Positions 1 through 5,846 of a stretch of DNA of 6,606 nt are shown piece by piece. The DNA is taken from assembly GCA_017481185.1 (NCBI GenBank), contig JAFUPO010000068.1, positions 1 to 6,606 on the forward strand, given 5' to 3'. This stretch comes from Clostridia bacterium. GTDB taxonomy: Bacteria > Bacillota_A > Clostridia > Christensenellales > Aristaeellaceae. Each line of letters opens with the position of its first letter. Within the stretch, counting starts at the first letter, position 1. The notes beneath the pieces are model-generated. The model saw only the letters and a program-made list of their open reading frames with translations. It had not been told where the DNA came from and did no database searches. The translations under genes and the position numbers were made by a program.

Positions 1-747
1 AGCCCTGAGCAGGCCATCAAGAATAACGTGTTTGGCACCTACAACGTGGCCCGGTGCGCTGTGAACCACGGGGTGGAGAGGTTCGTGATGATCTCCACCG
101 ATAAGGCCGTGAACCCCACCAACGTGATGGGCGCCTCCAAGCGCATGGCGGAGATCATTATCGAGGCCATGGAAAAGAAGGAAAAGACCCAGTTCACCGC
201 CGTGCGCTTTGGCAATGTGCTGGGCTCCAACGGCAGCGTGGTGCCCCTGTTTGAGCGGCAGATTCGCGCTGGCGGCCCGGTGACCCTCACCCACCCGGAG
301 ATCATTCGCTATTTTATGACCATTCCTGAGGCGGCCAGCCTGGTGTTGCAGGCAGCCTCCATCGCCAAGGGCGGCGAGCTGTGTGTGTTGGATATGGGCA
401 CGCCTGTGAAAATCAGGGAGCTGGCGGAGCGGATGATTCAGCTTTATGCCGACCCCAACGGCCCTCGAGTGGAGATTGTGTATACGGGCCTGCGCCCCGG
501 TGAAAAACTCTACGAGGAGCTTTTGCGCGACGAGGAGAACTCCACCGCTACCAGCAAAGAGAAAATTTTTATCGCTAAGCCCGAGCAGGTGGACTGGCCT
601 CAGGTGGAGCATATGCTGGGAACCTTGCAGACCTGTCTGGACACCCAAGGGGACATCCGCCAAGCCATGCATGATTTGCTGCCCTCCTTTAAAAAACCGG
701 AGGAGGTCAACGGCGACCGGGCGGAGCTGCCCAGAGAGGCCTCGTAA
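1..747 (+). CDS. Nucleotide-sugar 4,6-dehydratase, CapD/WbpM/PglF family (C-terminal part; 5' end outside window)
   Basis: The frame is open from base 1 (reading S-P-E-Q-A-I-K-N-N-V-F-G-T), so the GTG at 28 is an internal Val codon and 248 C-terminal residues are present. Visible motifs are NNVFGTYN, ISTDKAVNPTNVMGASKR and RFGNVLGSNGSVVPLF, followed by the GLRPGEKLYEELL signature near the end. These are typical of the extended SDR dehydratases that act on UDP-GlcNAc or related sugars for capsule, O-antigen or glycan biosynthesis. The usual SDR YxxxK is replaced by MxxxK (M43, K47 counted from base 1), as is characteristic of the large membrane-anchored members. The N-terminal membrane helices and the Rossmann GxxGxxG would lie upstream and cannot be checked. 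The exact sugar product cannot be told. The stop codon overlaps the next start (TAATG), suggesting cotranscription and translational coupling. Confidence 0.93.
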   Translation, partial: SPEQAIKNNVFGTYNVARCAVNHGVERFVMISTDKAVNPTNVMGASKRMAEIIIEAMEKKEKTQFTAVRFGNVLGSNGSVVPLFERQIRAGGPVTLTHPEIIRYFMTIPEAASLVLQAASIAKGGELCVLDMGTPVKIRELAERMIQLYADPNGPRVEIVYTGLRPGEKLYEELLRDEENSTATSKEKIFIAKPEQVDWPQVEHMLGTLQTCLDTQGDIRQAMHDLLPSFKKPEEVNGDRAELPREAS

Positions 748-1133
748 TGCAAGCAATGTTAAACGCTGTTCACCATGTAGCCATTATCGTTTCAGATTAC
801 GAGCGATCCCGTCGGTTTTATGTGGATACCTTGGGCTTTCAAGTGATTAGGGAAAACTATCGCCCCGCCAGGAACGACTGGAAACTGGATTTGAAACTGG
901 GGGATATGGAGCTGGAGATTTTCGGCATCCCCACAGCCCCCAAGCGCCCTTCCTACCCGGAGGCCTGCGGCCTTAGGCACCTGGCCTTTAAAGTGGAGAG
1001 CGTGGAGGCGGCGGTGTGCTGGCTCCAGAACCGTGGCATTGTTTGCGAGCCTGTGCGGGTGGATGAGTTCACTGGCAAAAGGATGACCTTTTTCCAGGAT
1101 CCGGATGGGCTGCCCCTGGAATTGCACGAATAA
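747..1133 (+). CDS. gloA2: VOC/glyoxalase-fold metalloprotein, SMU1112c/YaeR (GloA2) type
   Basis: This 128-residue protein closely follows the E. coli YaeR pattern from memory: an N-terminal VHHVAIIVSDYERSRRFY strand-helix, WKLDLKLGDMELEIF, PEACGLRHLAFKV and a C-terminal TFFQDPDGLPLELHE. Predicted metal ligands of the vicinal-oxygen-chelate fold are H10, E57, H78 and E125, and all are present. Two such beta-alpha-beta3 modules make the site. The family is glyoxalase I-like, but the substrate of this subgroup is not established, so a role in methylglyoxal detoxification is only a possibility. The ATG at 747 is chosen because AGAGAGG at 733-739 sits 7 bases upstream; an ATG at 756 is a weaker alternative. 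The start overlaps the upstream dehydratase stop in TAATG, so translation is probably coupled, although the two activities have no obvious metabolic link. Confidence 0.9.
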   Translation: MQAMLNAVHHVAIIVSDYERSRRFYVDTLGFQVIRENYRPARNDWKLDLKLGDMELEIFGIPTAPKRPSYPEACGLRHLAFKVESVEAAVCWLQNRGIVCEPVRVDEFTGKRMTFFQDPDGLPLELHE

Positions 1134-1162
1134 GCGGCAGGAATTAGCAAAGAATTTGCCGC
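1134..1162 (+). other. Imperfect hairpin just after the gloA2 stop
   Basis: GCGGCA (1134-1139) pairs with TGCCGC (1157-1162), and AATT pairs with AATT inside the loop across a two-base bulge. It follows the stop codon directly and could slow or end transcription, but no T-run follows it. It is therefore recorded as a structure and not as an intrinsic terminator. Confidence 0.35.
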
Positions 1163-1170
1163 CGGATGCC

Positions 1171-1199
1171 TTGCCGCGGGCCAATGATTATGCTATAGT
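1171..1199 (+). promoter_or_regulatory. Sigma-A type promoter with extended -10 for the flippase-like gene
   Basis: TTGCCG (1171-1176) and TATAGT (1194-1199) are 17 bases apart, with a TG at 1191-1192 making an extended -10 (TGcTATAGT). The predicted transcript start near 1206 leaves a leader of about 30 bases. The downstream gene therefore probably has its own transcript in addition to any readthrough from the dehydratase/gloA2 pair. Confidence 0.6.
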
Positions 1200-1236
1200 A
1201 GAGAGTGCACCATGGAACAGAATTAGGAGAAGATGA

Positions 1237-2268
1237 ATGAAGTCCGGTAAGAAACAGCTGTTTAATTTTTTGTTTATTTTCGGTATGCTGGTTGTTGTGC
1301 TGGCCGTAGGTTTGAGCGGCAATGAGTTTTCCGACGCCTGGGCGGCCCTCACCAGTATGGCGCCCCTGTGGCTCTTTCTCTGCATTGCGGTCTGGTTCGG
1401 GTATCTGCTCACCGATGCCTGGTCCCTCCACTATTTTTTGAAAAAGCAGGGTTACCCCATTAGTTTCCCTTATGCCGTTTCTATTGCGCTGACGGGCATT
1501 TACTACTCCAACATCACCCCCGGCGCCAGCGGCGGCCAGCCCATGCAGGTGTATTACCTGAAAAAGCGGGATGTGCCCATTGGCATCGGCTCCTCTGCCG
1601 TAACGGTCAAGTTCTTTTGCTATCAGCTGATGGTGATGGTCATCGGCACCGTGGCCTGGCTTATGTATCCTGAGTTTGTGGCCCAGCAGGTGGGCCCCAG
1701 TATGTGGATTCTGGTAGTAGGCTACATCTGCAACTCCGTATCCGTCTCCTTTGTGCTTTTGATGGCGGTGAACAAGCGCCTGGTGCGCTTCTTCATCCAG
1801 CTGTTCATCAAGGTGGGCTGCAAACTGCACATCTGCAAGGATGCTGAGGCAGCCACCCAAAAGTGGGAGGGCACCCTTTCCACCTTCCATGCCAGCGTGA
1901 TGCTTTTGCGTAACCGCCCCAAGGAGCTGATCGCTCAGCTCTTGATCTCCACTGCCCAGTTCATCTTTATGATTCTGGTGGTGGTGTGCGTCTACCACGG
2001 CTTTGGCCTTTCCGGCCACACCTTCGGCCAGCTGATGACCCTGGGCATGATGCTTTACATCAGCGCCGCCTATACGCCCCTGCCCGGCGCTTCCGGCGCT
2101 CAGGAAGGCGTGTTCGCCCTCTACTTTGCGGGCGTGTTCCCCCAGAGCCACCTGTTTGTGGCCCTGCTCATCTGGCGGTTCTTTACCTACTACATCAGCC
2201 TCATCGTGGGCGGTATCTCCAGCGTGTACTCCGGCACCAGCAGCCATAAGAAAAAAGCTGAAGCGTAA
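1237..2268 (+). CDS. Polytopic membrane protein, LPG-synthase-TM / flippase-like (UPF0104) family
   Basis: This 343-residue protein is mostly hydrophobic, with likely membrane helices near residues 8-26, 42-66, 78-92, 124-146, 156-180, 228-252, 262-280 and 300-328. Two family signatures are visible: ITPGASGGQP at 93-102, followed by MQVYYLKK, and YTPLPGASGAQEG at 279-291. They match the transmembrane domain shared by the MprF flippase half and AglD/YbhN-type proteins (PF03706). It has no C-terminal aminoacyl-transferase domain, so it is not a full lysyl-phosphatidylglycerol synthase; lipid or lipid-linked glycan transport is a reasonable inference but unproven. The start is set by AGGAGA (1225-1230), 6 bases before the ATG at 1237; the ATG at 1233 is in another frame. 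It has its own promoter and a strong hairpin terminator 64 bases after the stop. Confidence 0.88.
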   Translation: MKSGKKQLFNFLFIFGMLVVVLAVGLSGNEFSDAWAALTSMAPLWLFLCIAVWFGYLLTDAWSLHYFLKKQGYPISFPYAVSIALTGIYYSNITPGASGGQPMQVYYLKKRDVPIGIGSSAVTVKFFCYQLMVMVIGTVAWLMYPEFVAQQVGPSMWILVVGYICNSVSVSFVLLMAVNKRLVRFFIQLFIKVGCKLHICKDAEAATQKWEGTLSTFHASVMLLRNRPKELIAQLLISTAQFIFMILVVVCVYHGFGLSGHTFGQLMTLGMMLYISAAYTPLPGASGAQEGVFALYFAGVFPQSHLFVALLIWRFFTYYISLIVGGISSVYSGTSSHKKKAEA

Positions 2269-2290
2269 GTGAATAGAATAAAGTGCGAGA

Positions 2291-2316
2291 GGGAACCTTT
2301 TTGAAAAAAGGTTTCC
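2291..2316. repeat. Hairpin with T/A core in the intergenic element
   Basis: GGGAACCTTTTT and AAAAAAGGTTTCC form a stem around a single G, with one unpaired T in the right arm. No T-run follows on either strand. It shares its design (a GCGAGA end, a purine/pyrimidine stem and a T/A core) with the larger hairpin at 4949-4990, so it is probably a shortened relative of that structure. Confidence 0.5.
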
Positions 2317-2331
2317 GCAACCTCAATCAGC

Positions 2332-2368
2332 GTGGCGCTGCCAATTCTTTGGCAGCGCCACTTGTTTC
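2332..2368 (+). terminator. Intrinsic terminator after the flippase-like gene
   Basis: There is a perfect 13-bp GC-rich stem, GTGGCGCTGCCAA (2332-2344) with TTGGCAGCGCCAC (2349-2361), with a TTCT loop, followed on the plus strand by TTGTTTC. The tail is a modest T-run, so termination is likely for plus transcripts; the minus side has no T-run. It lies within the composite element and may be part of that element. Confidence 0.65.
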
Positions 2369-2461
2369 GGTTGATTCGTTCAGCTCCCTGCGCCTAAAGG
2401 CGCTCTGCCCACCGGGCAGCCGGTCGCATCACTCACCTCTCGCGCTCTCCCTCTAAAAACT

Positions 2462-3514
2462 TTATTTTTTCATTTTAACCTGTTTGGCAGGAGAGTGTTT
2501 TTCGGCGGAAACGGTGTATTTTTCGGCAAGGACTGTGTAGGATCCTTCGTGTTTGGAACTCCAAACGTCGAAGGTGTATTTTGTACCATTAACTTGAACG
2601 AACAACTCACCGTTTCGATAGATGCTGTAATATGCAGCGCCTTTGGATTTTGGCCAACTTAAAGTTGCTCTGGTTGTACCATATTCAATTTTTGTACTTA
2701 CTTTTAAGCTTTTTACTGCCTGAGGCGGATTCGCTTTTTGAGAAAGGATTATCTCCTGCTCGGCGATTGTGAGAATACCATCAACGGTCAGGTTTAAGGC
2801 AGCTTCGGCTTTTTTGATTCCTTCCTCATAACGGGGCTCATAAGTACGCATTTGGGAATAATTCAATGAAAGATATCCCAAGTCGCTTAGTTTGTTAAAA
2901 ACAATGGTATTTTTGGAAGTGATTATGTTATTGCCGACATAAAGCGTTTGATTCAGAATATCACACTCACTTAAATAAATAATCCCATCCGGCGTTAATC
3001 CCAAGGTTTGCTCCATGGTTATGATATTGGGCAGATATACCTCTTTATATGTGTCCTCATCTTTGGGTAGTTCTAAGAAACCTAAATCACTGGTGAGTTT
3101 CAATAAAGAAGCAACTCCCTGGTTTTTCTGATTAACTTCAAACACAGGAAAGTCATCAATCAAATATCCCTCGCGTTGGGCTCTGTCTCTAAGCGAAATA
3201 GCGCTGGTAAGATTCCATTTTTGAATCTGCTCCTGAATGCGTAGCATATACAGTTCTTTTAGTTTTTCATCAGTTTCCTCGTAGGCGATAGCTTTTTTCA
3301 GTGTTCCTTCAGCTGCCAGATAGTCGCTATTGGCTATATATATTACAGCAAGCTCATAATACGCTTTAGCAATCTGACTTTCCGCATCTCTTAAACCATC
3401 GGATTCTTTAAAGGCTTCAATGGCTTTGATATAGTCCCCATCTTCCATCAGATGCAGCCCTCTGATGTAGTGGACTTCTTTTAGCTTTTCCGCAGCCTCA
3501 ATATAGTCAGGCAT
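2462..3514 (-). CDS. C-terminal part of split protein: TPR-like repeats, two PG-binding-like modules, FN3-like domain
   Basis: This 350-codon frame continues the protease frame after an in-frame stop. Residues 1-25 complete the repeat interrupted upstream, and further 37-residue units start at G26 and S63. Two similar modules follow at about 134-189 and 203-258, with LGFL/LGYL near the start and LGLTPDGI/LNLTVDGI near the end; they resemble degenerate peptidoglycan_binding_1 domains. Residues 262-350 look like a fibronectin type III domain (ATLSWPKSKGAAYYSIYRNG). The protein ends in a Lys-rich tail. The ATG at 3514 has no Shine-Dalgarno sequence and the frame has no signal peptide, so the start is nominal. 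Base composition is AT-rich (32-42% GC in sampled 60-base blocks, against 77% in the zinc-ribbon region), suggesting a different origin or relaxed constraint. If read through, it would anchor the protease to the cell wall. Confidence 0.6.
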   Translation of the reverse strand: MPDYIEAAEKLKEVHYIRGLHLMEDGDYIKAIEAFKESDGLRDAESQIAKAYYELAVIYIANSDYLAAEGTLKKAIAYEETDEKLKELYMLRIQEQIQKWNLTSAISLRDRAQREGYLIDDFPVFEVNQKNQGVASLLKLTSDLGFLELPKDEDTYKEVYLPNIITMEQTLGLTPDGIIYLSECDILNQTLYVGNNIITSKNTIVFNKLSDLGYLSLNYSQMRTYEPRYEEGIKKAEAALNLTVDGILTIAEQEIILSQKANPPQAVKSLKVSTKIEYGTTRATLSWPKSKGAAYYSIYRNGELFVQVNGTKYTFDVWSSKHEGSYTVLAEKYTVSAEKHSPAKQVKMKK

Positions 3515-3919
3515 GAGCAGGAAAATTTACTGGGCGGCTTCGTACTCGCCCTTTGCCAGCAAAACTAATCCCGTTTGGTAGGAGCTTTCCATGGCCTTGT
3601 CTGCGGAATCTTTATAATCCCCCAAAGCCAGGTAAAGCTCGGCGGCTGTGAGGTATGCGCCCTCCTTGAAGGCTTTTTCCGCGTCCAGGTAGGCCATTTC
3701 AAAGATGCGCTGAGGGGCGTCGGCATAGGCGCCTGAGGCCATGTATTTTTCAGAGGCGGCGGCGTATTCCTGGGCGGCTTCCAACTGGAGGCCCCACTGA
3801 TAATAGCAGGCCCGGAGCTGCTCCGCAGCGGACACATTCAGCCCGGCCTGGGAGGCCATGCCGCCGCAGTTGAAGTCTCCCAGGGCCTCAAAGGCTGTGG
3901 CGGCTTCCTCATACTTTTG
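3179..3919 (-). repeat. Tandem 37-residue TPR-like repeats across the stop codon
   Basis: The translated units start with [GQS]-x-Y-x-x-A and many contain GDY-x-D-A near position 14 and a Tyr at position 28. Starts at residues 361, 398 and 435 of the upstream part, and at residues 26 and 63 of the downstream part, are exactly 37 apart when the stop counts as one residue. The first unit (Q312) carries 12 extra residues. The unbroken spacing is the main evidence that the two frames were one protein. The DNA repeats themselves are diverged. Confidence 0.7.
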
Positions 3920-4852
3920 CCCGTCCATGAGGGCAAGGGCGGCGTTCAGGTCGTTTACAAGGGTCTGTTGGTTTTTGCCGCAGTTGCCGCAGAATTTGGC
4001 CACATTGTGCTGCCCGCAGGCGCACTGCCACTGGGGCTTGGCGGTGCCGCAGCTCTGGCAAAAGTTCTGGCTGTTCTGCTGGCCGCAGGCAGGGCAAAGC
4101 CAGTCCCCCTGCACCTGGGCAGCGGGGGCGCTGTCAGCCGCCGCCAGCTTTTCACCGGCAGTGAAGTCCATGGGGGATTCCTTAGGCCAGTTGGTGAAGG
4201 TGTAGGTTTCGCCCTTCCAGGCGGCGTAAAGGGCCAGGGGCACGCTGCCCCGCACGGCAAAGTTCAGGTTTTGCCCTTCCGCCAGACCGCTGGAGGTAAC
4301 GCCTACCACATGACCATTGGCGTCAAACAGCGCGCCGCCGCTGGAACCGTGGGAAATGGGCGCGCTGATTTGGATCTGCGGCACGCCGCCATACTCTGCC
4401 AGGGAGCTGACCACGCCGGTGGATACGGTATTTTTGAGACCCTCGGGGCTGCCGATGGTCACCACCGGCTGGCCTCTTTGCAGGTCATTCCCGGCGGAAA
4501 GGGACAGAGGCCTCAGGGCTGTGGGCGCGGCAAAACCCAGAATGGCGATATCCATGTGCTCGCTGACGCAGTAGACTCTATCGACGATGTAAAGGTTGCC
4601 CGCGTCATCGCTGGCTACGATTTCCTGAGCCTCATCCATCACGTGGCAGTTGGTCACCAGCGTTTGGCTGTTGAAGGCCACAAAGCCGCTGCCGGTGGAA
4701 AGGCTGCCATCCTTATTGGAGCAGGCCAGCATCAAAACCGATTGGGCTGCCTTTTCAATGGCGTTTGAATCGGTGGTGAAATCAGCCTGGGCGCACAGGG
4801 GCCAGACCATGAACAACGCCAATAGAATAATCAACAGCCGCTTTGCACCCAT
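3527..4852 (-). CDS. Secreted trypsin-like serine protease with two zinc ribbons and TPR-like repeats (N-terminal part of split protein)
   Basis: A signal peptide spans residues 1-23 (K4-R5, a hydrophobic core, then cleavage after AQA), so the product is exported. The protease domain at about 30-212 carries the HtrA/trypsin-like triad: H70 in TNCHVM, D101 in HMDIAIL and S171 in GSSGGAL. There is no PDZ domain. Two zinc ribbons follow: C253/C256/C265/C268, and C277/C279/C288/C291 with a CxC first knuckle. From residue 312 to the end are 37-residue TPR-like units starting at Q312 (with a 12-residue insertion), Q361, G398 and G435; the last is cut off after 7 residues. AGGAG at 4865-4861, 8 bases before the ATG, fixes the start. 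The promoter is at 4888-4916. The likely role is proteolysis or scaffolding at the cell surface; the substrate is unknown. Zinc ribbons in an exported protein are unusual. The truncated product may still be an active protease. Confidence 0.85.
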   Translation of the reverse strand: MGAKRLLIILLALFMVWPLCAQADFTTDSNAIEKAAQSVLMLACSNKDGSLSTGSGFVAFNSQTLVTNCHVMDEAQEIVASDDAGNLYIVDRVYCVSEHMDIAILGFAAPTALRPLSLSAGNDLQRGQPVVTIGSPEGLKNTVSTGVVSSLAEYGGVPQIQISAPISHGSSGGALFDANGHVVGVTSSGLAEGQNLNFAVRGSVPLALYAAWKGETYTFTNWPKESPMDFTAGEKLAAADSAPAAQVQGDWLCPACGQQNSQNFCQSCGTAKPQWQCACGQHNVAKFCGNCGKNQQTLVNDLNAALALMDGQKYEEAATAFEALGDFNCGGMASQAGLNVSAAEQLRACYYQWGLQLEAAQEYAAASEKYMASGAYADAPQRIFEMAYLDAEKAFKEGAYLTAAELYLALGDYKDSADKAMESSYQTGLVLLAKGEYEAAQ

Positions 4853-4860
4853 AAAGCCGT

Positions 4861-4865
4861 CTCCT
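4861..4865 (-). promoter_or_regulatory. Ribosome binding site of the protease gene
   Basis: AGGAG on the minus strand (within AAGAGGAG), 8 bases before the ATG at 4852. It decides the start, and by contrast no such site precedes the downstream ATG at 3514. Confidence 0.75.
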
Positions 4866-4887
4866 CTTTTTGTTTTGTGTTATTACC

Positions 4888-4916
4888 ATTATATGCCTTA
4901 AAAAAAGCAAAGTCAA
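4888..4916 (-). promoter_or_regulatory. Sigma-A promoter of the protease locus
   Basis: On the minus strand TTGACT (4916-4911) and a perfect TATAAT (4893-4888) are 17 bases apart, with an AT-rich spacer containing a run of seven T. The transcript would start near 4881 and have a leader of about 30 bases. This is a strong constitutive-looking promoter. Confidence 0.8.
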
Positions 4917-4940
4917 ATAATGCCTATATCGTTTTCCTTT

Positions 4941-4990
4941 GGGAGAGCGCGAGAACCCTTTCCTTTTTCGTAAAAGGAAAGGGTTCTCGC
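4941..4990. repeat. Dispersed repeat with perfect 19-bp hairpin
   Basis: Bases 4949-4967 and 4972-4990 are perfectly complementary (19 bp), with a TCGT loop. The leading GGGAGAGCGCGAGA (4941-4954) is the exact reverse complement of 2438-2451. The hairpin lies 18 bases beyond the stop of the CofE-like gene and may act as its terminator or as an RNA 3' stabiliser. In that direction no T-run follows the stem, so it is not a standard intrinsic terminator. Confidence 0.7.
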
Positions 4991-5008
4991 AAAACATATT
5001 CACTTCAA

Positions 5009-5752
5009 TTACAGCGGACGGATCAGGATCAGGGGAGTCAATTCGTCGCCCTGGCCGGAGGGGTTGTCCTTCATGGCGTCTTGAATTTCATCGTCGGTCA
5101 GGGGGAAGGTCTGGCACTTGCCCAATTGATCCTGCTGGATGTCGTTAGCGTCCATGAGCACCACGGGGATGCCGGTTTTGGCGGTCAGCTCATCGCACAG
5201 TTCCACCGGGTTGGGGGGATTGATCAGGGCCAGCTCCTTGTACACGTCAAAGCTGGAGCGGAAATAAAAGCCGTCAATGCCGCCAACGCCCTGGCCGCAG
5301 ACCTTGTAAAACACGCCGCGGATGCCAAAGGGCTTCGTCAGGGCAGAGCAGACCACGGCCAGCAGCACCCGGGGCAGGCCGCACATATCGATGACCAATT
5401 GCAGCTTGTAGGGCTCGTGCATACCCACGCCGGTGTGGTTGATGGCGGCAAAGCGCCACAGGAAATTGGCCCAGAAGCCGGGCTTCACTTCACTGCGGGT
5501 TTTTACGGATTCCACGCACATACACATCACCTTGGCGCCGAAGGAAAGCAGGTCGCCCTCCTGGTAGAGGGGGCGCACATACTTTTCAACCAGCTCAGCC
5601 TGGTCCTCGCCCCGCTGCACAAAGTGGGTCTGGATAGCGTAGCGGGCGTATTTGCGGCCATTGCGGCCCTCGATGACGCCCCGGTCAAAATACACAATGC
5701 CGTCTTTTTCACGGCGCTGTTCTTCAAGATTTCTGGATGGGATGATGCCCAT
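5009..5752 (-). CDS. CofE-like protein (coenzyme F420-0:L-glutamate ligase family, PF01996)
   Basis: This 247-residue protein shows features of the stand-alone CofE-like proteins of Firmicutes: YARYAIQTHFV (35-45), EKYVRPLYQEGDLLSFGAKV (56-75, the nucleotide/metal-site strand region), GVGMHEPYKLQ (108-118), GIRGVFYKVCGQGVGGIDG (143-161), a conserved MDANDI (200-205) and a C-terminal GDELTPLILIRPL. Genuine CofE adds glutamates to F420-0 using GTP. Organisms of this type are not known to make F420, so the substrate here is probably another carboxylate and the function is unassigned. There is no signal peptide, so it is likely cytosolic. The start at 5752 is the only ATG in frame after the upstream stop; AGGA lies about 9-10 bases upstream. 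It is a single-gene unit with its own promoter, a palindrome over the -10 and a leader hairpin. Confidence 0.82.
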   Translation of the reverse strand: MGIIPSRNLEEQRREKDGIVYFDRGVIEGRNGRKYARYAIQTHFVQRGEDQAELVEKYVRPLYQEGDLLSFGAKVMCMCVESVKTRSEVKPGFWANFLWRFAAINHTGVGMHEPYKLQLVIDMCGLPRVLLAVVCSALTKPFGIRGVFYKVCGQGVGGIDGFYFRSSFDVYKELALINPPNPVELCDELTAKTGIPVVLMDANDIQQDQLGKCQTFPLTDDEIQDAMKDNPSGQGDELTPLILIRPL

Positions 5753-5773
5753 AACGATGATTCCTACCCTTCC

Positions 5774-5790
5774 ATGCCGCCAAGCGGCAT
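5774..5790 (-). other. Leader hairpin before the CofE-like gene
   Basis: ATGCCGC and GCGGCAT form a perfect 7-bp stem with a 3-base loop in the 5' leader, about 20 bases before the start codon and just upstream of the ribosome binding site. It could protect the mRNA 5' end or tune translation. No T-run follows, so it is not an attenuator by itself. Confidence 0.5.
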
Positions 5791-5795
5791 ACTCT

Positions 5796-5811
5796 TACAA
5801 TGCCCATTGTA
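5796..5811. promoter_or_regulatory. Candidate operator palindrome over the -10 and transcript start
   Basis: TACAATG and CATTGTA (5796-5802 and 5805-5811) are a perfect inverted repeat with a 2-base spacer. One arm contains the -10 box TACAAT, and the other covers the expected transcript start. This is a typical repressor position, but the regulator is unknown. Confidence 0.45.
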
Positions 5812-5835
5812 CACCGTGTTTAACCCTCCTGTCAA
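5806..5835 (-). promoter_or_regulatory. Sigma-A promoter of the CofE-like gene
   Basis: On the minus strand a perfect TTGACA (5835-5830) lies 18 bases from TACAAT (5811-5806), with TG directly before the -10. The transcript would start near 5799, giving a leader of about 47 bases. Confidence 0.78.
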
Positions 5836-5846
5836 ATTTCTCCCAT

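Larger units (their letters stand above)
2277..2466. repeat. Composite hairpin-rich element with inverted ends between convergent genes
   Basis: The intergenic region is bounded by two nested inverted repeats: AATAAAGT (2277-2284) with ACTTTATT (2459-2466), and GCGAGAGG (2285-2292) with CCTCTCGC (2436-2443). Inside are four hairpins: 2291-2316 (GGGAACC arms around a T/A core), 2332-2361 (perfect 13-bp stem), 2390-2403 (GCGCC/GGCGC) and 2405-2419 (CTGCCC/GGGCAG). The right end contains TCTCGCGCTCTCCC (2438-2451), whose reverse complement recurs at 4941-4954. There is no coding potential. The arrangement suggests a dispersed, non-autonomous repeat or a structured RNA. The outer right arm reaches the stop codon of the minus-strand gene. 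Confidence 0.5.
2462..4852 (-). pseudogene. Exported protease-zinc ribbon-TPR-PG binding-FN3 locus split by in-frame TAA
   Basis: The 441-codon and 350-codon reading frames at this locus are in the same phase. Only the TAA at 3529-3527 and four sense codons (I-F-L-L) separate them. Translating through gives a protein of about 796 residues whose 37-residue TPR-like repeats run without a phase change across the stop. The TAA falls at repeat position 8, where three neighbouring repeats carry Glu. One G-to-T change (GAA to TAA) would explain it. The second half has no signal peptide and no ribosome binding site before its ATG at 3514 (CAGTAAATTTTCCTGCTC precedes it), so it is unlikely to be an independent gene. 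A truncated protease is the expected product unless the stop is read through. A base-call error is the main alternative. Confidence 0.7.

Noticed and set aside
28..30. GTG at 28 as the dehydratase start
   Set aside because: The frame is open to base 1 and the preceding residues match the family's conserved sequence, so the GTG is internal.
1144..2247. 367-residue minus-strand open frame opposite the flippase-like gene
   Set aside because: His/Gly/Gln-rich low-complexity translation with no domain; the plus strand has family motifs, a promoter and a ribosome binding site.
3527..3529. TAA recoded as a sense codon
   Set aside because: The dehydratase, gloA2 and flippase-like genes here end at TAA, so a genome-wide reassignment is ruled out; local readthrough remains open but no special context was seen.
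3917..4768. 283-residue plus-strand open frame opposite the protease
   Set aside because: It is antisense to a gene with clear catalytic triad, zinc ribbons, promoter and ribosome binding site; its Gly/Ala/His-rich translation is typical of a GC-rich shadow frame.
4784..4852. Lipoprotein lipobox around Cys20 of the protease
   Set aside because: The residues before Cys20 are W-P-L, which do not fit the lipobox; the AQA site after residue 23 fits signal peptidase I.
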